The translations under genes and the position numbers were made by a program. From contig JADCRB010000040.1 in NCBI GenBank assembly GCA_021464245.1, positions 7,412,575 through 7,476,574 on the forward strand: DNA of 64,000 nt, written 5' to 3'. The notes beneath the pieces are model-generated. The model was not told where the DNA came from, made no database searches, and saw only the letters and a program-made list of their open reading frames with translations. Source of the stretch: Carallia brachiata (Eukaryota; Streptophyta; Magnoliopsida; Malpighiales; Rhizophoraceae). Each line of letters begins with the position of its first letter. Position 1 is the first letter of the stretch. Positions 1-12,375 of this stretch are shown in pieces.

Positions 1-333
1 CGATGCGAAGGTTGCAACACAGTTGCTGCAGAAGTTGCTTTTCTACTTCTCGCCAAATCCAGATGCTAATTTGAACAGGTATAGTGCCTATTTAAGATTG
101 GATATGATGTTTAGGAAGCTCTCATTTATAGAATTCCCGTTGGGTTCATTTGAATATTTGCCTTCTTCATATTCTATAGTTTTTTTGTTGGCGATGAGAC
201 AGTAATAAAAGGTGTTGAGATTGAAGAGATGAAGGACGTGGAAGCCTTGACACCACTCCAAAAATTAAAGATGCCTAGAGATTTAAAGGGAATGTTAGCT
301 ACTTTACATGTACAAGGCCAGGTAGAGGTCTAG
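1..333 (+). CDS. 3' end of an unrecognised conserved gene (last two exons)
   Basis: Two exons fit: 1-78 (open at the left edge) and 180-333, ending in TAG at 331-333. The donor is AG|GTATAG and the acceptor is TATAG at 175-179. The junction codon is AG+T, so the frame stays open across the 101-bp intron. The visible C-terminus is about 76 residues. It has a leucine-rich helix (LLQKLLFYF), the stretch [17 protein letters not shown], and a basic end ([17 protein letters not shown]). I do not recognise the family and assign no function. The open frame through a clean splice argues for a real gene rather than chance. The 3' UTR probably runs a few hundred bases past the stop. Confidence 0.65.
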
Positions 334-2024
334 TTTTGCTCTCTGATGAAAGTCATACACTTCTCAACCCTAAAATTGGGCTGCCTAAGTAGAGTGCATC
401 ACACTTTTTCTTGTGGTTCCAGTATTCTAAAGTGTTGTATTTTGATGATTGTTTTTATAGTTAAAGAGTATCCTAAAGGGAACCATTCCTTGCAAGCCTA
501 CAGTTTTTTGTTTTCTTGAACTCATCTCGTTGCTGAATAAACTATTTGTTGTCCCTTATAGGCTGCTTTCTTCTGCAAGTTTTAAATAACTTTTGGGAAA
601 TTTTTATTTTGACTTCATTTTTTAAATAGGTGTAATTACTCGTAATCTTGTACCATACAATAAGTAGGATCCACTTGAATAAAAACTTAAAAATAATATT
701 TGAATGGTATTAGATCATAAATTAGTTTTATTCACCAAAAAAGGGAGTAAATTTAGCAAGCACCTAACTTTTGTTGTCACCCAGTAATTTCTATATTATG
801 GTGCCCGCATATTTGAACAAGTTCTTCGTTGTTTACTTGTCAAGATTATTCTACCTGGTCAGGTATACTGCTAAGGGTTTGTTTTGTTTACCTGTTATTT
901 ATTGTTGTTGTTGTTATTGATTGTTGATTGTTGTTTCTGATTGCTAATTACTATTATTGATTGTTAAAATGAAATTATAGTATTTGGTTAAATTGATATT
1001 TACTTTTTACAGTTCAAATTATAGTATGATTGTTTTGTATATTATAGATTTTTTTCTTTTTTGCACCACTTTTGTAAAGAAGATCTTTTTGTTTTGACTA
1101 TCCATATATTAGCAAGTTTTGGTAGTATAATGCACTACAATTCCCAAAACAACAATTTGCAATGAGTTCAAAAAAATGAATAAATAAATAAATTTCTTCG
1201 ACAAAAGAAAAACAGTCAATAATTTATTAATTTTCTAAGAAAAACTTTGAAAAATATGTTTACTGAAATTTCACATAAAATTTAGTATCTTGTCTTTGAT
1301 CTATTAGTAACTACAAGCATTATTTCCTACACATAAAGTAAAGGTAAAAGAAAACAAAGATTAAAAAAAGGAATATTTTGGTCTAAAAAATATGTATCAA
1401 CAATTGATTTATCTAAAAAGTAGGTCTTCGGCCCAAGGTTCAACAATCAGCGATCCCTCAAAATACTTTACTAAACATCAATTCTTTTATTAATTAAAAT
1501 GAAATACAAAAAGACCCCAAAAAGTAAAGTCAAACATACCCTAAGTTGCTAAACCATGGATTTTGGAATGTTGTTTTTAGGTTTAAAAATTCAGGCCCTA
1601 AAAATTTGCCAACTAGCCACTAATCTACTACAACCCTCCTCTTTTATTTGGACTTGGAATTGGTAAGACTGAACATGAGGTCTAATAGAGTGACCAGATT
1701 GAGGAAGATGGAGTAAATAAAGGGAGAAATAAACTTAAGTTGACATGAGAATCTTTAGTTAAAAAAATTAGTATAATTAGGCTTTACAGCAGGTCTAATG
1801 TATGACAAAATAAGATGACAAGAATAAATTCATATAATTGATCTTAATTAAATTAACTTGGAGTTGACATTTTGTTATTTTTGTTGTTTTGAAGTTCAAA
1901 ATCAAACTTAGTGGAACAAACCATCGTTAAGATGAAAAGTTTCAAGAGTTTTTTTGTAAATAAAAGAGTGCCCAAGAAGTATTGTAATCATCAAAATTGT
2001 TTCACTAAGCTTTGGAGCTGACCA
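334..2024. other. Gene-free AT-rich spacer
   Basis: This stretch holds the 3' UTR of the left-edge gene, then AT-rich DNA with short TTG/ATT runs (near 900-960). I see no credible coding exon, RNA gene or complete repeat. It ends at the target duplication of the MULE. Confidence 0.6.
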
Positions 2025-2034
2025 TCTCCATTTC

Positions 2035-2090
2035 GGGAAAATTACCTTAAACACTGTATAAATAGGGGGTATTTACACATCACATATTGG
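2035..2090 (+). repeat. Left terminal inverted repeat of the MULE
   Basis: It pairs with the reverse complement of about 6570-6625 at roughly 80% identity by eye. The best block is TATTTACACATCACATA. The 10-bp target duplication abuts it at 2025-2034. Confidence 0.85.
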
Positions 2091-3061
2091 GTTTTCAGAA
2101 ATTACTAAAAACATACCAACGAAACACTCTGGTATCAAAAAATATCCTCTGTTAAGTAGCCGTTAGAAAAAAAGTCATTTTAATTGCAAAAATGCCATTA
2201 AAAATGGCATAAGGTGTCAAAAATACCCTTACATGCTTATATAAGCTAAAATAGCCATTGAGACAATCTTCTTGAGCCAATAAAGGCAATTTCAGAATAA
2301 AAGCAACATCACTAAAAGAACTGTTGGTGTTGGCTCTATAGATATTAAAAAAAAAAATACATTTCACAACAAAAAAATTACAAGTCTCTAGAGCATCAAT
2401 CTTCCTCTCTAGTATCCTCATTTTCCCAGCATCCTTGCTTTTTTTTTCCACATCATTTGCAATGTCTTAATCTACCACAAGCTCCAATTTGTTTGAAGTC
2501 CCAAAGTTCAAAAACATGCAATGTAAATCATGCAATAAATGTGCATCAGTTAAAGGTATCGGAATAAAAAAAAAAACAAAAATAGGCTATACTATATTTG
2601 TGAAAAGAGAAGTTGCAGTAGATCTTTCTTAGGTTGGTGCAAGCCTATTAACACATCAAAAGAAGAGCATACAACTAGCCATGAAATGTATAATGCATCA
2701 CTAACCACTCCATGTTCTCAAATAGATGCAAGTGCTATCAATGCTGAGTTGCAAATAATCAGAGCTGAATTGAGAAGGATTTTGATCAAGGTACACAACA
2801 TAAACAACAATTCTAACTTTGTGAAGATGCTTGTACCAATTCTATTATGTTGTACTATGATATTTTATGTCCTAATTATAGTAGCAATTTTCAGTAAGGG
2901 AAGAGTTTAGGAATACCAGCAAAATTAGATGGCATTCTATGAAAGAGGAGGCTGTGAGTCTTGTGGGGCATATTCTTTTCTTTGAACTGGATTCTGCTTC
3001 ATTGCTCATAGGCTGTCATGAAAAAAAAAAAAATTCACTAAATAACCTTAGGCAAATAAAT

Positions 3062-5895
3062 AGTAAAACATGTAAACTTTAACACCTCAGTGCATGTGCG
3101 AGAAATGTGCCCATATTTCTGACAGCTGCCACATCTAACAGTAGAAGATCTCTTTCGATCTATTTTATCCTCTCCTTGTTCCTTTATCCTATTCTTCTTC
3201 GACCTTCCAACTTTTCTTCTAAATTTGTTCTAGTATAACCTGCACAAGCAGCTACATGTTTGCAGGGCCGAGACCATCCAGACCCTGCAACTGCAGGTTT
3301 TCTTGGCCAAGTTTACAACAAATTTTTCAATCTCATCCATCATTTGGAACTCATCCTGGCTAGCAGGAATCACCTTTAAATGTCTTGCTTCTTTTGATAC
3401 TGTCTACAATCTTTTCTTAGTCTCAGGTGTGACCTTTCCCTCCCAGGTAAAAGCCTTTTCAAACCTCTTATGCAATGTGGACATTATTTTGATCCTAATA
3501 TTCTCCAACAAGGTCAGGATGAGTTTAGTTCTAAACTTACCAATCCAATTGTTGAATAACTCAATCATGTTATTGGTGACATGGTCACATTTCACTTCAA
3601 TATCACAATTCCACCTACACCACTAGTTTGCTGGAATGTCCCTCAAATACTTCACTAGTTTGTCATCTCCCTTAGCAATAGCCTCTATCTCTTTCATGGC
3701 AGTTATATGTTTCAAATGAGTATAAGACTTACATACTCTCCAAAATAATTTCTTATATTTTAACTCCAAGCCATTTTGCTCTAAAATTGGTATACAAGTG
3801 TCTAGCACACTTTTTATGGTCAGCATCTTCAAAATGATGCTCAACAGCATTTATGATTCCCTAAAATTTGAAAACATTTAGCACTTTATATCATATACAC
3901 ATTTAAATACAAAATCATAGTAAGCAATAGATAATATAAAAACAAGCATGAAGTTGAAATAACATAAAAATAAGCAACAGATATAATATTTTATACCTTT
4001 TGTCTATCAAACATAAAGGTGAGGGTTGTCCTATCCATAGCAGGTCTAATACTTGTCTGCATCAAGTCCAAAAACCAATCCTATAAAGAAATGCACTCCT
4101 GCTCTGCAACTACATATGCAATGGGAAAAAATTCCCTTATTGCCATCTAGTGTAACTGCAACAAGCACACATCCTGGATATGGACCCTTCAAGAAAAGTG
4201 TCATCTAGACCTATAAAAGGCCTACAACCAGCTACAAATCCATCAATACAAGCCTTGAATGCAATAAAGATTCTATTGAAGATTGGTGGAGATGTATCAT
4301 CCTCATCCCTGTCTACATACCCAAATTTCACAACTGATCCAGGATTTATCTCTAATAACAAATCTGTATACTTGGGCAACTTAAAAAATGAGTCTTTATG
4401 ATTCCCTTCAATTAGTTACATAGCCTTCCATCTACGCCTCCACAGTTTCATGAAACTTGGTTCAACCCCATAAGGCTCTTTAAGGTGATGGTACATTAAT
4501 GTTGTACTCATGTTAGGATCTATTCTAAGAAAAGACAATAACACTTTTGCAATCCAATTTTTGGTTGCTGCCTTTTTTGGTTCTATTCCTACACATGAAT
4601 GATCACATTGCAATTTTTTCATCATAAAGGTGTTGCAACCAGGCAATTTTGATGCCCATATATAGAAGGCACATCCACCATCCTCACACCTTGCACCAAC
4701 TTGTTCATTTTGATTCTTAGTATATTTAAGATTCACACCTTCCCACAATGCATATTCCCTAAGCATTTCTCTAAAATGGTAAACAAACTTGAAAATATGT
4801 TTTTCTATCAATGTCACTCTCCCTCTTTCATCATACTTAAATGGAATACCTTTCATCCCATAGGTTGGATCACACTTTCTAAGGTGAATTTTCTTAGAAA
4901 CCTCTTCTTCTTCTATAGAAATTTCACTATCTGAACCACTTAAATCACTTTCCTCAGTGTTATCTCCACCAACTTTAAAGTTACTATCACCCCCACTGTA
5001 TTCAGCATTAAGTATCATATCTACTCTTTCATCATGCAGCTTATATTCATCAATTGCATACTTGAGCCACTCATCATCTTCACTGTCTGTGAACTGAAAT
5101 TTCTCATCAGAGACTACAAAGTCCATGTCCTCACTATCATCATCATCTTGCATATCCTCATCTTCTACTTCAAATGAAAGTGGCTTTGACTTTCTAGGTC
5201 TCATACTACTTATCCTCATGTTATGCCTTTTCTCAGTCTTTTTGTCTCCTATTGGCTTTTTCCCTTTTTTTCTTTATTTTTTTACTCTCTTTTGGACCCA
5301 TAAGTGGGGACTGCACTGTTTTTCAACACATGTGTTTAACCTTTGGACTCTTGGAAATGTTTGGCATTGAGGTGGTATGTGGGGTCACTACAGGTTGGGT
5401 TTCAGTTGAATGCATATGGGATTCAAGTACATCATTGTTGCTCAGAGGGACAGTTTGACCCGCACAATCTTCACCACCCTCCCTACCAAGTTCCACCTCA
5501 ACCCTAATTTCTTCCTCAGAATCATGCCAACTTTCTTCTTCATAATCATGCTCACTCAATTCAAAAATCAGTCTAACAATTCTAGAACTACTAACATCTT
5601 CATTAAATGCATCTTGGATTCTTTTATCTGGGAGCTTGTATCGCAGTGGTTATGTATTAGTATCTTCTTCTAGGTATAAATGCAGAATTTCACTCTTGTT
5701 TTCAGTAATAACTTTTAGCAAGTCAAAATCTGCTCTAATACTAATCCCATCAGCTGTCCTAATAGAAAAGCCAACATGTTCTACAGGGACCACTTCATTG
5801 CACAGAAGCATAAGGTCTAGGAAATATGCATAGTTACTATCACTATAAGCTCAAAAGTCCTCTTTGTCTTCAAAATGGACTACAATCTTAAACAT
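3062..5895 (-). pseudogene. mudrA-like MULE transposase, broken
   Basis: Reading leftwards from an ATG at 5893-5895, the domains appear in the usual plant MULE order. First is the N-terminal PB1-like region, which has an in-frame TGA a few codons in and a TAA later. Next is an acidic linker, then the MuDR N-terminal domain (5219-4416, with a C-x4-C and an H-x-C), and the MULE catalytic domain beginning near 4379 (GCRPFIGLD). The C-terminal part follows at 3850-3404, and last a CCHC zinc knuckle CGSCQKYGHISRTC near 3085-3135. The frame breaks at about 4140 through an extra T in a homopolymer, and a stop follows near 4085. The acidic D of the catalytic core is still seen in GLDDTF. No intact transposase can be read, so the copy is dead unless supplied in trans. 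Confidence 0.88.
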
Positions 5896-6569
5896 TGTAG
5901 TCCCAAATGGTGAAATCTGTCAACCCACAACAAACAAACAACCAACAATTAAAAATATAATAAAAAAGTAATAAACTATTAAAATCATGTTTCGCATGGA
6001 AAAAGTAGTAATCCATATAAACTAAACAACACAACAGACAGAATGGCCCATAAACATTTATTCGATTCGACGTGACAGAAAACATAACATACAAACAAAC
6101 AGGAAAAAAAAAAAAAGTAACACTTGGAATGGCTTATTGTCTCTAACCCCTAGAAAGTACTTGGACAACTCCTAAAATTCACAAAATCATGTAATAAAGT
6201 GCCTTTCGAAGTGGGTGAGTCCAAAAATAGCACAACAATTTAATTTTAAAAAACATAAAACAAAAAATTACACAAAATCATAGCAAAAACAACACAAGAG
6301 TGATAAAAAGGCATGAATCACAGTTTTAGTTACGATTTCTGGCTTTTCGATGGTCGATTTGATGGCAGAAAAACGATTCGATTAGGGATTGGATTTTAGG
6401 TTTGAGGGTTTTGGGAGAGAACGACGGTTGTTTAGAGAGATTAGGGTTGTCTTTTGAAAAATTAGACACTTTTTTTAAATATATATGAAAGTATATATGT
6501 CATTTTACAAGTTCCATCTGTCTTGACTAACATCTGTTAATCAAGGGTTGTTTTAGTAATTTTAAAAAA

Positions 6570-6625
6570 CGTGGTATGTGATGTGTAAATACTCCTATTT
6601 GTACGGTGTAAAAGGTAAATACCTC
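6570..6625 (-). repeat. Right terminal inverted repeat of the MULE
   Basis: It is the partner of the repeat at 2035-2090 and is followed directly by the second copy of the target duplication, TCTCCATTTC, at 6626-6635. Confidence 0.85.
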
Positions 6626-6635
6626 TCTCCATTTC

Positions 6636-7683
6636 ATGAAACCTTTGGGCTAACCATATTGTTAGTTATGTAATTAAAATAATTTAAAAAAAAAATGAGA
6701 GACTGAATGAAAAGTAAAATTGATAAATTATCAAAAGCTGTATATTATTTTATTTACTTAAAAATTTGTTACTTAAAGTTACTTTGGGCATATTATAGAT
6801 TACTATGAGGTTGAATTTGATAATTTCCATCAATTCATTTTGTAGTTTACGACAAATGATCGCTCAAAATTTTTTTTGTTGATTGGAATTATTAGATGTC
6901 AGAAGCTCTTTTATAATTGTAATTGAATCAATTATATAAAACAACCCAATATTTGGAACCAATTACAAACCAAACGTCAACTCTTAAAACATTTAAACTA
7001 AACCTCCAACATTCCTCCGTCCAACTTGGGTTTGATAATAGATGGAAAAACAACGTGAGAAACACTATATTTTTTCCTTTTTTTTTTATTCATTCTTTTT
7101 TTCCCCTTAAGTCAAAAAGCACTAGGCAAAACTTTTTGTTTTTCTTAGAATTACGTCACGACAATGAAAAAGGAGCAGAATGAGGACAAACCTTTTGTCT
7201 TTTGGGCAAAGGTCAATTCCTTTTCTTTCACTAGAATGATTTAGCAAGTAATTTCGGTGTTAGAGGACCAAAATGTTGTGCTCTATTCCATTCCATTTTT
7301 CATTCGTGTCCACATATTGTTGGAATTGGCGAAAATTCCATGGCCAGAAAAGATGTGTTTCATATAGGTTGTTACACGTGCACCATTGCGACTTTCAGGG
7401 GTATCTACTAAGATTTTCTGAATTGCAGCAGCATAACTAATTCAAAGACAATTTTACCACTAGGCATATGGTGTAGCAGCAGAGCCCACTTCTAGTATTC
7501 AAATCCTAATTCTTCCATACCACAAATAACACACATCTGATTCTAGCACCCTTGTCTTATAACTCAAAGATGCTAATTTTACTCAATGAAGATGCATACA
7601 TTTAATAATGGGACTTCAGTTCAATGCAACAGTATGCCAAAGAACTGCTTTAGGCAAACTGCTGAGGAAGAGAAGAAAAATTG
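6636..7683. other. Spacer between the MULE and the hydrolase gene
   Basis: This is AT-rich DNA with T runs. The last few hundred bases should contain the 3' UTR of the minus-strand hydrolase gene. I see no coding exon or recognisable repeat. Confidence 0.5.
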
Positions 7684-9779
7684 TTACTTCTCACCAACTA
7701 CAAAAGTCTTTATAATAGTCTCAGCCATCCCCGGTAAATCGGGCAATAAGTGGCCAGCACCAGGCACCTCATGGTAATGAATCCATGGGAGTCTCTTAAT
7801 TATAAAGCGCTGCAAGGTAACAGGAACCATTCTGTCTTCATCACCATGCCATAGATGAACTGAACTTTCATTGTTGGGAAAAGGATTTTCGATATCCATA
7901 GGATCAAATTCCCATTTCCCAAATCCAACTATCATGTCACGGTGTAAGGATTCAAATACTCCTTGCTGTGTCACTTTTTCCTGCACAAAACGAGAGTGAA
8001 AACCAAAACATCAGCCAAGATGTAACGGCAACATCATGGTAGTTCACTTTCCTTAAAATACAGCAACATATCGACCAAAGACTTGTTTCGGCGTAGAGCA
8101 TCTCAAATAGCATCAAAATTCTCATTATGGTCTTTGTGCCTCTAGTTCTAGATTGTAGCCTCTTTGGTCCATATTCCCAGCCCTCACCTGACAGTGAGCT
8201 TTCATGTTAAGGGGTTTATTAGTAGCCTCTATTGAGTCTCGTTTTCGCATGGCAAATATCCGAATCCATGGAAACAATTATCCATCAAAAACCCATATCA
8301 TATTAAAAGTCCACAATGTTGTTCGAGTTACTTTGGAACAAATAGTTGAGCATAATCCTTCCTTAGGCTGGAAGTTCATAACGAGTCAAACATGTGATAC
8401 AATGCTTAGTAGTGACCCTCGATGATTAAAATGAAATTCATCTGTTAGACAAAATCCTATCAGACCAATACACATACACAGACACGCAGAGCAAACGTGT
8501 ATAGAATATGAGGATCAATCCTATCTGAGGTCTTTCCCCTTTCAGTTTCATATGCTCTTATAGATGAAGATTATGCTTATTATCCATGATTTAGTACCTT
8601 GTGAAGCAACAGAGATATAACAATACGAAAAATTGAAGTACCCTGGGTAATCTTCTTGCAGCAACCTTGCCAAGGAGTTCTAGATCCTGGCGGGAGAAAA
8701 TTTCCTTCTTACGAGCTACAACGCTAGAGGCAGGAAACCACTTCTGAGTGTTCCACCAGTAGGTGAGCCAGGGAGCATGGTGAGCAACGCGCAATGTCCA
8801 CTGGTCTTGTGGTAGTTGCAAGTTGTAGGCTTCTGTAGATAAATCGGCTGGAAAGCCAGGCCACCAGTAGTTGACAACCGGGCAAATCAACGTTGCTCCT
8901 GCTAACCTGTAAGAGGAAATATATGCCCATCACAACAGATTATAACTTGCGCAGAAAAAAATGGATGAGCAGAACCAGTCAAAGGCGTTAAATTCCAGTC
9001 CAACTGTAGGAAACAACAATAGACTAATAGAGCTTACAATTCCAGGATAGTTTCTTTCAAATTTCTACACCAATCATCCAAACGAGGGAGAGGCTCCCAT
9101 CAAACACGCATCTACAAAAATGGTCTCCAAGTAGCACAAATTACAAAAAACGGATGGAGCGAGTCTCTGTTTACCTATGAGGTATATATTTGAGGCAGCC
9201 CCAAACGGCCTGGCCTCCCATAGACAGGCCAATAACATAAAACTTGGAGCCAAGCCCCAAATGATCAGCAAGCTCTTCAACATCCAAGGCCAAGCTCTTG
9301 GGAGTCCGCTTGGGATCCGGATCACTCTCTCCATAACCCGGCCGATCAAACGACGCGAAATACACCCCCAGCTCCTCAAGAACCTCCTGAAAAATTGAAC
9401 ATAAACAAAAAAAAAAAGGTAAAACACAAGCAAATAAAAATTGGATATTATTATTGGAGTAATATTTGGATTGGGACATTATTAGTAATTAATGAAAGAA
9501 GCGCCACCAACCGGGGTGATATCCGTGACCCTCATGGAATCTTCCTTGGTAGAGGAAAAAGCCATGGATAAAGATAGTCTTGAATCTGGCAGCTTCTCTA
9601 GGGACTCCATGCTCCAAGTAGGCCAAGTGCCTCCCATCTCGCAGCTTTAATCTAGGCCCTGTAACAGGAGGGTTGCCTTCCGTTCCACAAATCCTGGCCG
9701 GCGGTGGTTGCATGGCCTTGTACGCCCATCCTAGCCACCCAATCACCAAAACCAATATGATTCCCCTGCCACCCACCAT
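7684..9779 (-). CDS. Alpha/beta hydrolase, membrane-anchored, with a 1-nt frameshift in exon 1
   Basis: Four coding exons: 9779-9512, 9386-9175, 8906-8642 and 7980-7684 (TAA at 7686-7684). All introns are GT-AG. The product of about 346 residues matches the plant family of N-terminally anchored alpha/beta-fold hydrolases. It has a hydrophobic helix at about residues 6-20, the oxyanion HG motif (IFIHGF), the nucleophile elbow GLSMGG (Ser), an acid in HGDEDRMVP and the catalytic His in GAGHLLP. The substrate is unknown. Exon 1 is 268 nt, but exon 2 starts in phase 0, so one base is surplus. Reading past the five-A run at 9556-9560 (TTTTT on the coding strand) in the +1 frame restores the expected family sequence up to the donor at 9511. 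This is either a sequencing/assembly indel or a recent inactivating mutation. The other exons are intact. The start codon lies 2 nt after a splice acceptor, so the gene has a 5' UTR intron. Confidence 0.88.
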
Positions 9780-10905
9780 GTCTGTAAAGCAAAGAAACAA
9801 TCAAAATGTAATAAAGATTGCAGCTTTTTTCAAAACATTAACAGCCTTCCGTCTTGGTTATTACAGACCTCCAACTCCAACTACGACGTTAGTTATACTG
9901 CTTGGGTCCACCAGCATGTACAGTGGAAAAGACGGTCTTTAAATCCAACTTTTCCTTAACAATTGCGTAGTGGTTTGAAAAGAAAAATATTTAATTCAGA
10001 AAAATAAAATAAACACGTGATTGTACAACTACCGAAAACAATATGTCTGTTAGGTGAGCTTACATATTTGATATTGATCGTAAGTTTTAATTATATTATA
10101 ATAATATATAAATTTTTTTGTGATAATATATATATTTTTTATAATAAAAAAATAAATTATTAATTTTTATTATAAAAAATATAATTATTATTACAAAAAT
10201 TATAAATATCATTATCATATAACCATTAAATATGACAATTAAATATGCCACCAACTTTTTCTACAACAACATATATACACAGCACAACAAGAACTACTGT
10301 ATAAGGATTAACTACATTACATTTCTTCATTCATTACTTTATATATTGGTCCCTTAACTTTTACAACACTGCCATATAGGTGTGTCTTAAGTAATTATTT
10401 CGTAATTATTGTATATAATATGATAAAAAAATTATATAATATATCAAAAAAATTATACGATATGTGTAACAGTTATTAAAAAATTATTTTTAGTATTTAA
10501 TTATACATGTAGTATAATTTTCTCTACCATATTATATAATTTACTTACCGTGTCGTATATACTAATCACAAAATAGCCATATAAAAAACAGTCAAAAGAT
10601 TTTTCCATAACTTATATTTGTTTGTATATTCACGATTATTGTACGTGATTTTAACATACCTGATTTGAGTATTTTTGTTAAAATTTTTAATTTTTGTTCA
10701 AATTTTAATATTTTTATTTTTGTTTTTTTACCTAGCAACTTTTTGCAGCCAAAAAAGAAGAAAAAAAAAAACTCAAGATTATTAAGCAATCAAAAAGTAT
10801 AAAAAGAATGAAAACTCCAAGTTACCTGGAACCATCAAATCTACAACTTGATCTCCGGTCCAGCACTTAGCTTCTGGTCTCACTCTTTACTTCTTGTCGA
10901 CGAGA
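9780..10905 (-). other. 5' UTR intron and leader exon of the hydrolase gene
   Basis: On the minus strand the ATG is preceded by TTTACAG|AC, a good acceptor at 9782. A good donor CCAG|GTAAC sits at 10826/10825, after a CT- and GA-containing leader. This predicts an untranslated exon ending at 10826 and an intron of about 1.04 kb (10825-9782). The intron is very AT-rich with palindromic TA runs near 10080-10230. The transcription start is not visible. Position 10905 is only a rough limit. Confidence 0.55.
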
Positions 10906-11234
10906 CTCACGAGAGAAAATAGTTGAACTAAGATATTAATGCCGTGATGGACAGTAATAAAAATTAATATTTTTAAAATATAAAAATAATAAATATTTTA
11001 AAAATATTAATTTTTATTTTAAAAATATTAATCATAATTTTAACTAAAATAAAATTTGGGACAAATTTATTATGGATACCAAAGTTTTTTTCTTCAAAAA
11101 AGGACAAGTAAGTGATTAGTGATGGCAGGCGGCTCCCCGAATTGACTGAAATGTGCGTTTGTGTTCGATAAAAAAGACCACCGTTGTGCGAGAAAATTTA
11201 AACAATCATTTGTTGGACGTTATTGACTAGAGAA
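10906..11234. other. Promoter-side spacer, AT-rich
   Basis: This holds a palindromic run of AAATATTAAT-type words near 10960-11035 and otherwise nothing I can name. Upstream promoter elements of the hydrolase gene probably lie here. It ends with the target duplication of the next MITE (11225-11234). Confidence 0.4.
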
Positions 11235-11733
11235 GGGATAAGGATTTTTTTAGTCCTAAACCTTTAGGTTTTTTTACGTTTGAGTTCTAAACCTTTTTGA
11301 CATTTTATTTGAGTCCTAAACTTTTTGATTTTCTACCAAATTAGTCCCTCTATTTAACAAAAGTGATCAGTCTATTAAAAAATAATTTTAACTTTACAAA
11401 AAATTATTTAAAAAAGATTAAATATATGAATTGAATGTCTTTTTTATAAAAAAATATACATGTTACCTATTTAATTTCGTATATTTGTTGATTAAAAAAA
11501 TATTTAATGTGCATAGTTTGTTGATGAAAAAAATATTTAACTCATGTATTTAAGCTTTTTTAATGATTTTTTATTAAATTAAACTCATTTATTAAAGATT
11601 GACTATTTTTCGTAATTTAAAGGACTGATATAGTAAAAATTAAAAGATTTAGAACTCAAATGAAATGTTAAAAAGGTTTAGGACTCAAACGTAAAAAAAT
11701 CTAAAGGTTTAGGACTTTAAAAATATTTATCCC
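11235..11733. mobile_element. MULE-type MITE with 10-bp target duplication
   Basis: This is a 499-bp element with long inverted ends, each over 100 bp. Both begin GGGATAA and carry the words AGTCCTAAACCTTTAG and TTTTTTTACGTTTGAGT. It is flanked by the direct repeat GACTAGAGAA (11225-11234 and 11734-11743). The 9-10 bp duplication and the G-rich terminus point to mobilisation by a Mutator-like transposase. It has no coding capacity. Confidence 0.85.
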
Positions 11734-11825
11734 GACTAGAGAAATTATATGGACAGAATGAAATGATCCTACGGAATTAATTGTAATTTCTGAAGCATAG
11801 ACACTTGAAAAAATAAAGGTATTGT

Positions 11826-12375
11826 GTGTCGGACAAACTGAATATGCAGATATGCGATGGATACGCAACGGACATGTGTCCAACACTATTAAAAGTGTCT
11901 ATCGAAATTTTTTTTTTAAATCAGACACGGAAAATACAAGTGTCTGACACGCTACGGACACGCCTGAATATTTTTATAATTAATTTTAACAAATAAAAAA
12001 AATTCTTAAAAATTATAATTTAATACTGTCAATTGTTCATGACTTTTGAAATGTTTAAATTTTAATTTATTTTTTAATTTTAACAGAAAAATTAAATTAA
12101 TTACAAAATCTTATATTTCTATTTTAATATTTCACAATAAAAAATAAAAAATCTTACGATATATTATTTGAATAAAAAAATTTTAAAACTTATAATAGTT
12201 ATATAAATATCTTTTTAGGTGAATAAAATTTATAAATTTGTTTAATATATATATATATATAGTCGTGTTCAAATTGTATCCGTATCTGTATTTTAATATT
12301 TTCAAAATTAGTGTGTCGTTGTGTCAGTGTCGTACCGTATCCATATCACTGTATCCGTATCTGTACTTTATAAAT
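11826..12375. repeat. Degenerate repeat with GTGTC/GGATAC words at both ends
   Basis: The left part (about 11826-11970) has repeated GTGTC..GGACA and GGATACG words. The right part (about 12265-12375) has the inverse words CGTATCC and GTGTCG. The middle is AT-rich. This looks like an old MITE with decayed inverted ends. I cannot place its ends or any target duplication. Confidence 0.35.

Larger units (their letters stand above)
2035..6625 (-). mobile_element. Mutator-like element (MULE), full length, degenerate
   Basis: The element is 4,591 bp and is flanked by a 10-bp direct repeat TCTCCATTTC (2025-2034 and 6626-6635). MULEs usually make 9-bp duplications, sometimes 8-10. Its ends are inverted repeats. 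The left end starts GGGAAAATTACC and the right end, reverse-complemented, starts GAGGTATTTACC. Both then share TATTTACACATCACATA about 35 bp further in. It carries a decayed mudrA-like transposase on the minus strand. The intact target duplication with broken coding sequence says the insertion is old but has not been rearranged. Confidence 0.9.

Noticed and set aside
2152..2451. 99-residue minus-strand frame inside the MULE
   Set aside because: Low complexity, no recognisable domain, and partly overlapping the subterminal repeat.
2686..2910. 74-residue plus-strand frame with a C-terminal hydrophobic segment inside the MULE
   Set aside because: It resembles the coiled-coil plus membrane tail of small MULE-associated GRF proteins only loosely. 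No zinc-finger part precedes it, so I do not call a gene.
3303..3626. 107-residue plus-strand frame
   Set aside because: It is a shadow of the minus-strand transposase C-terminal region.
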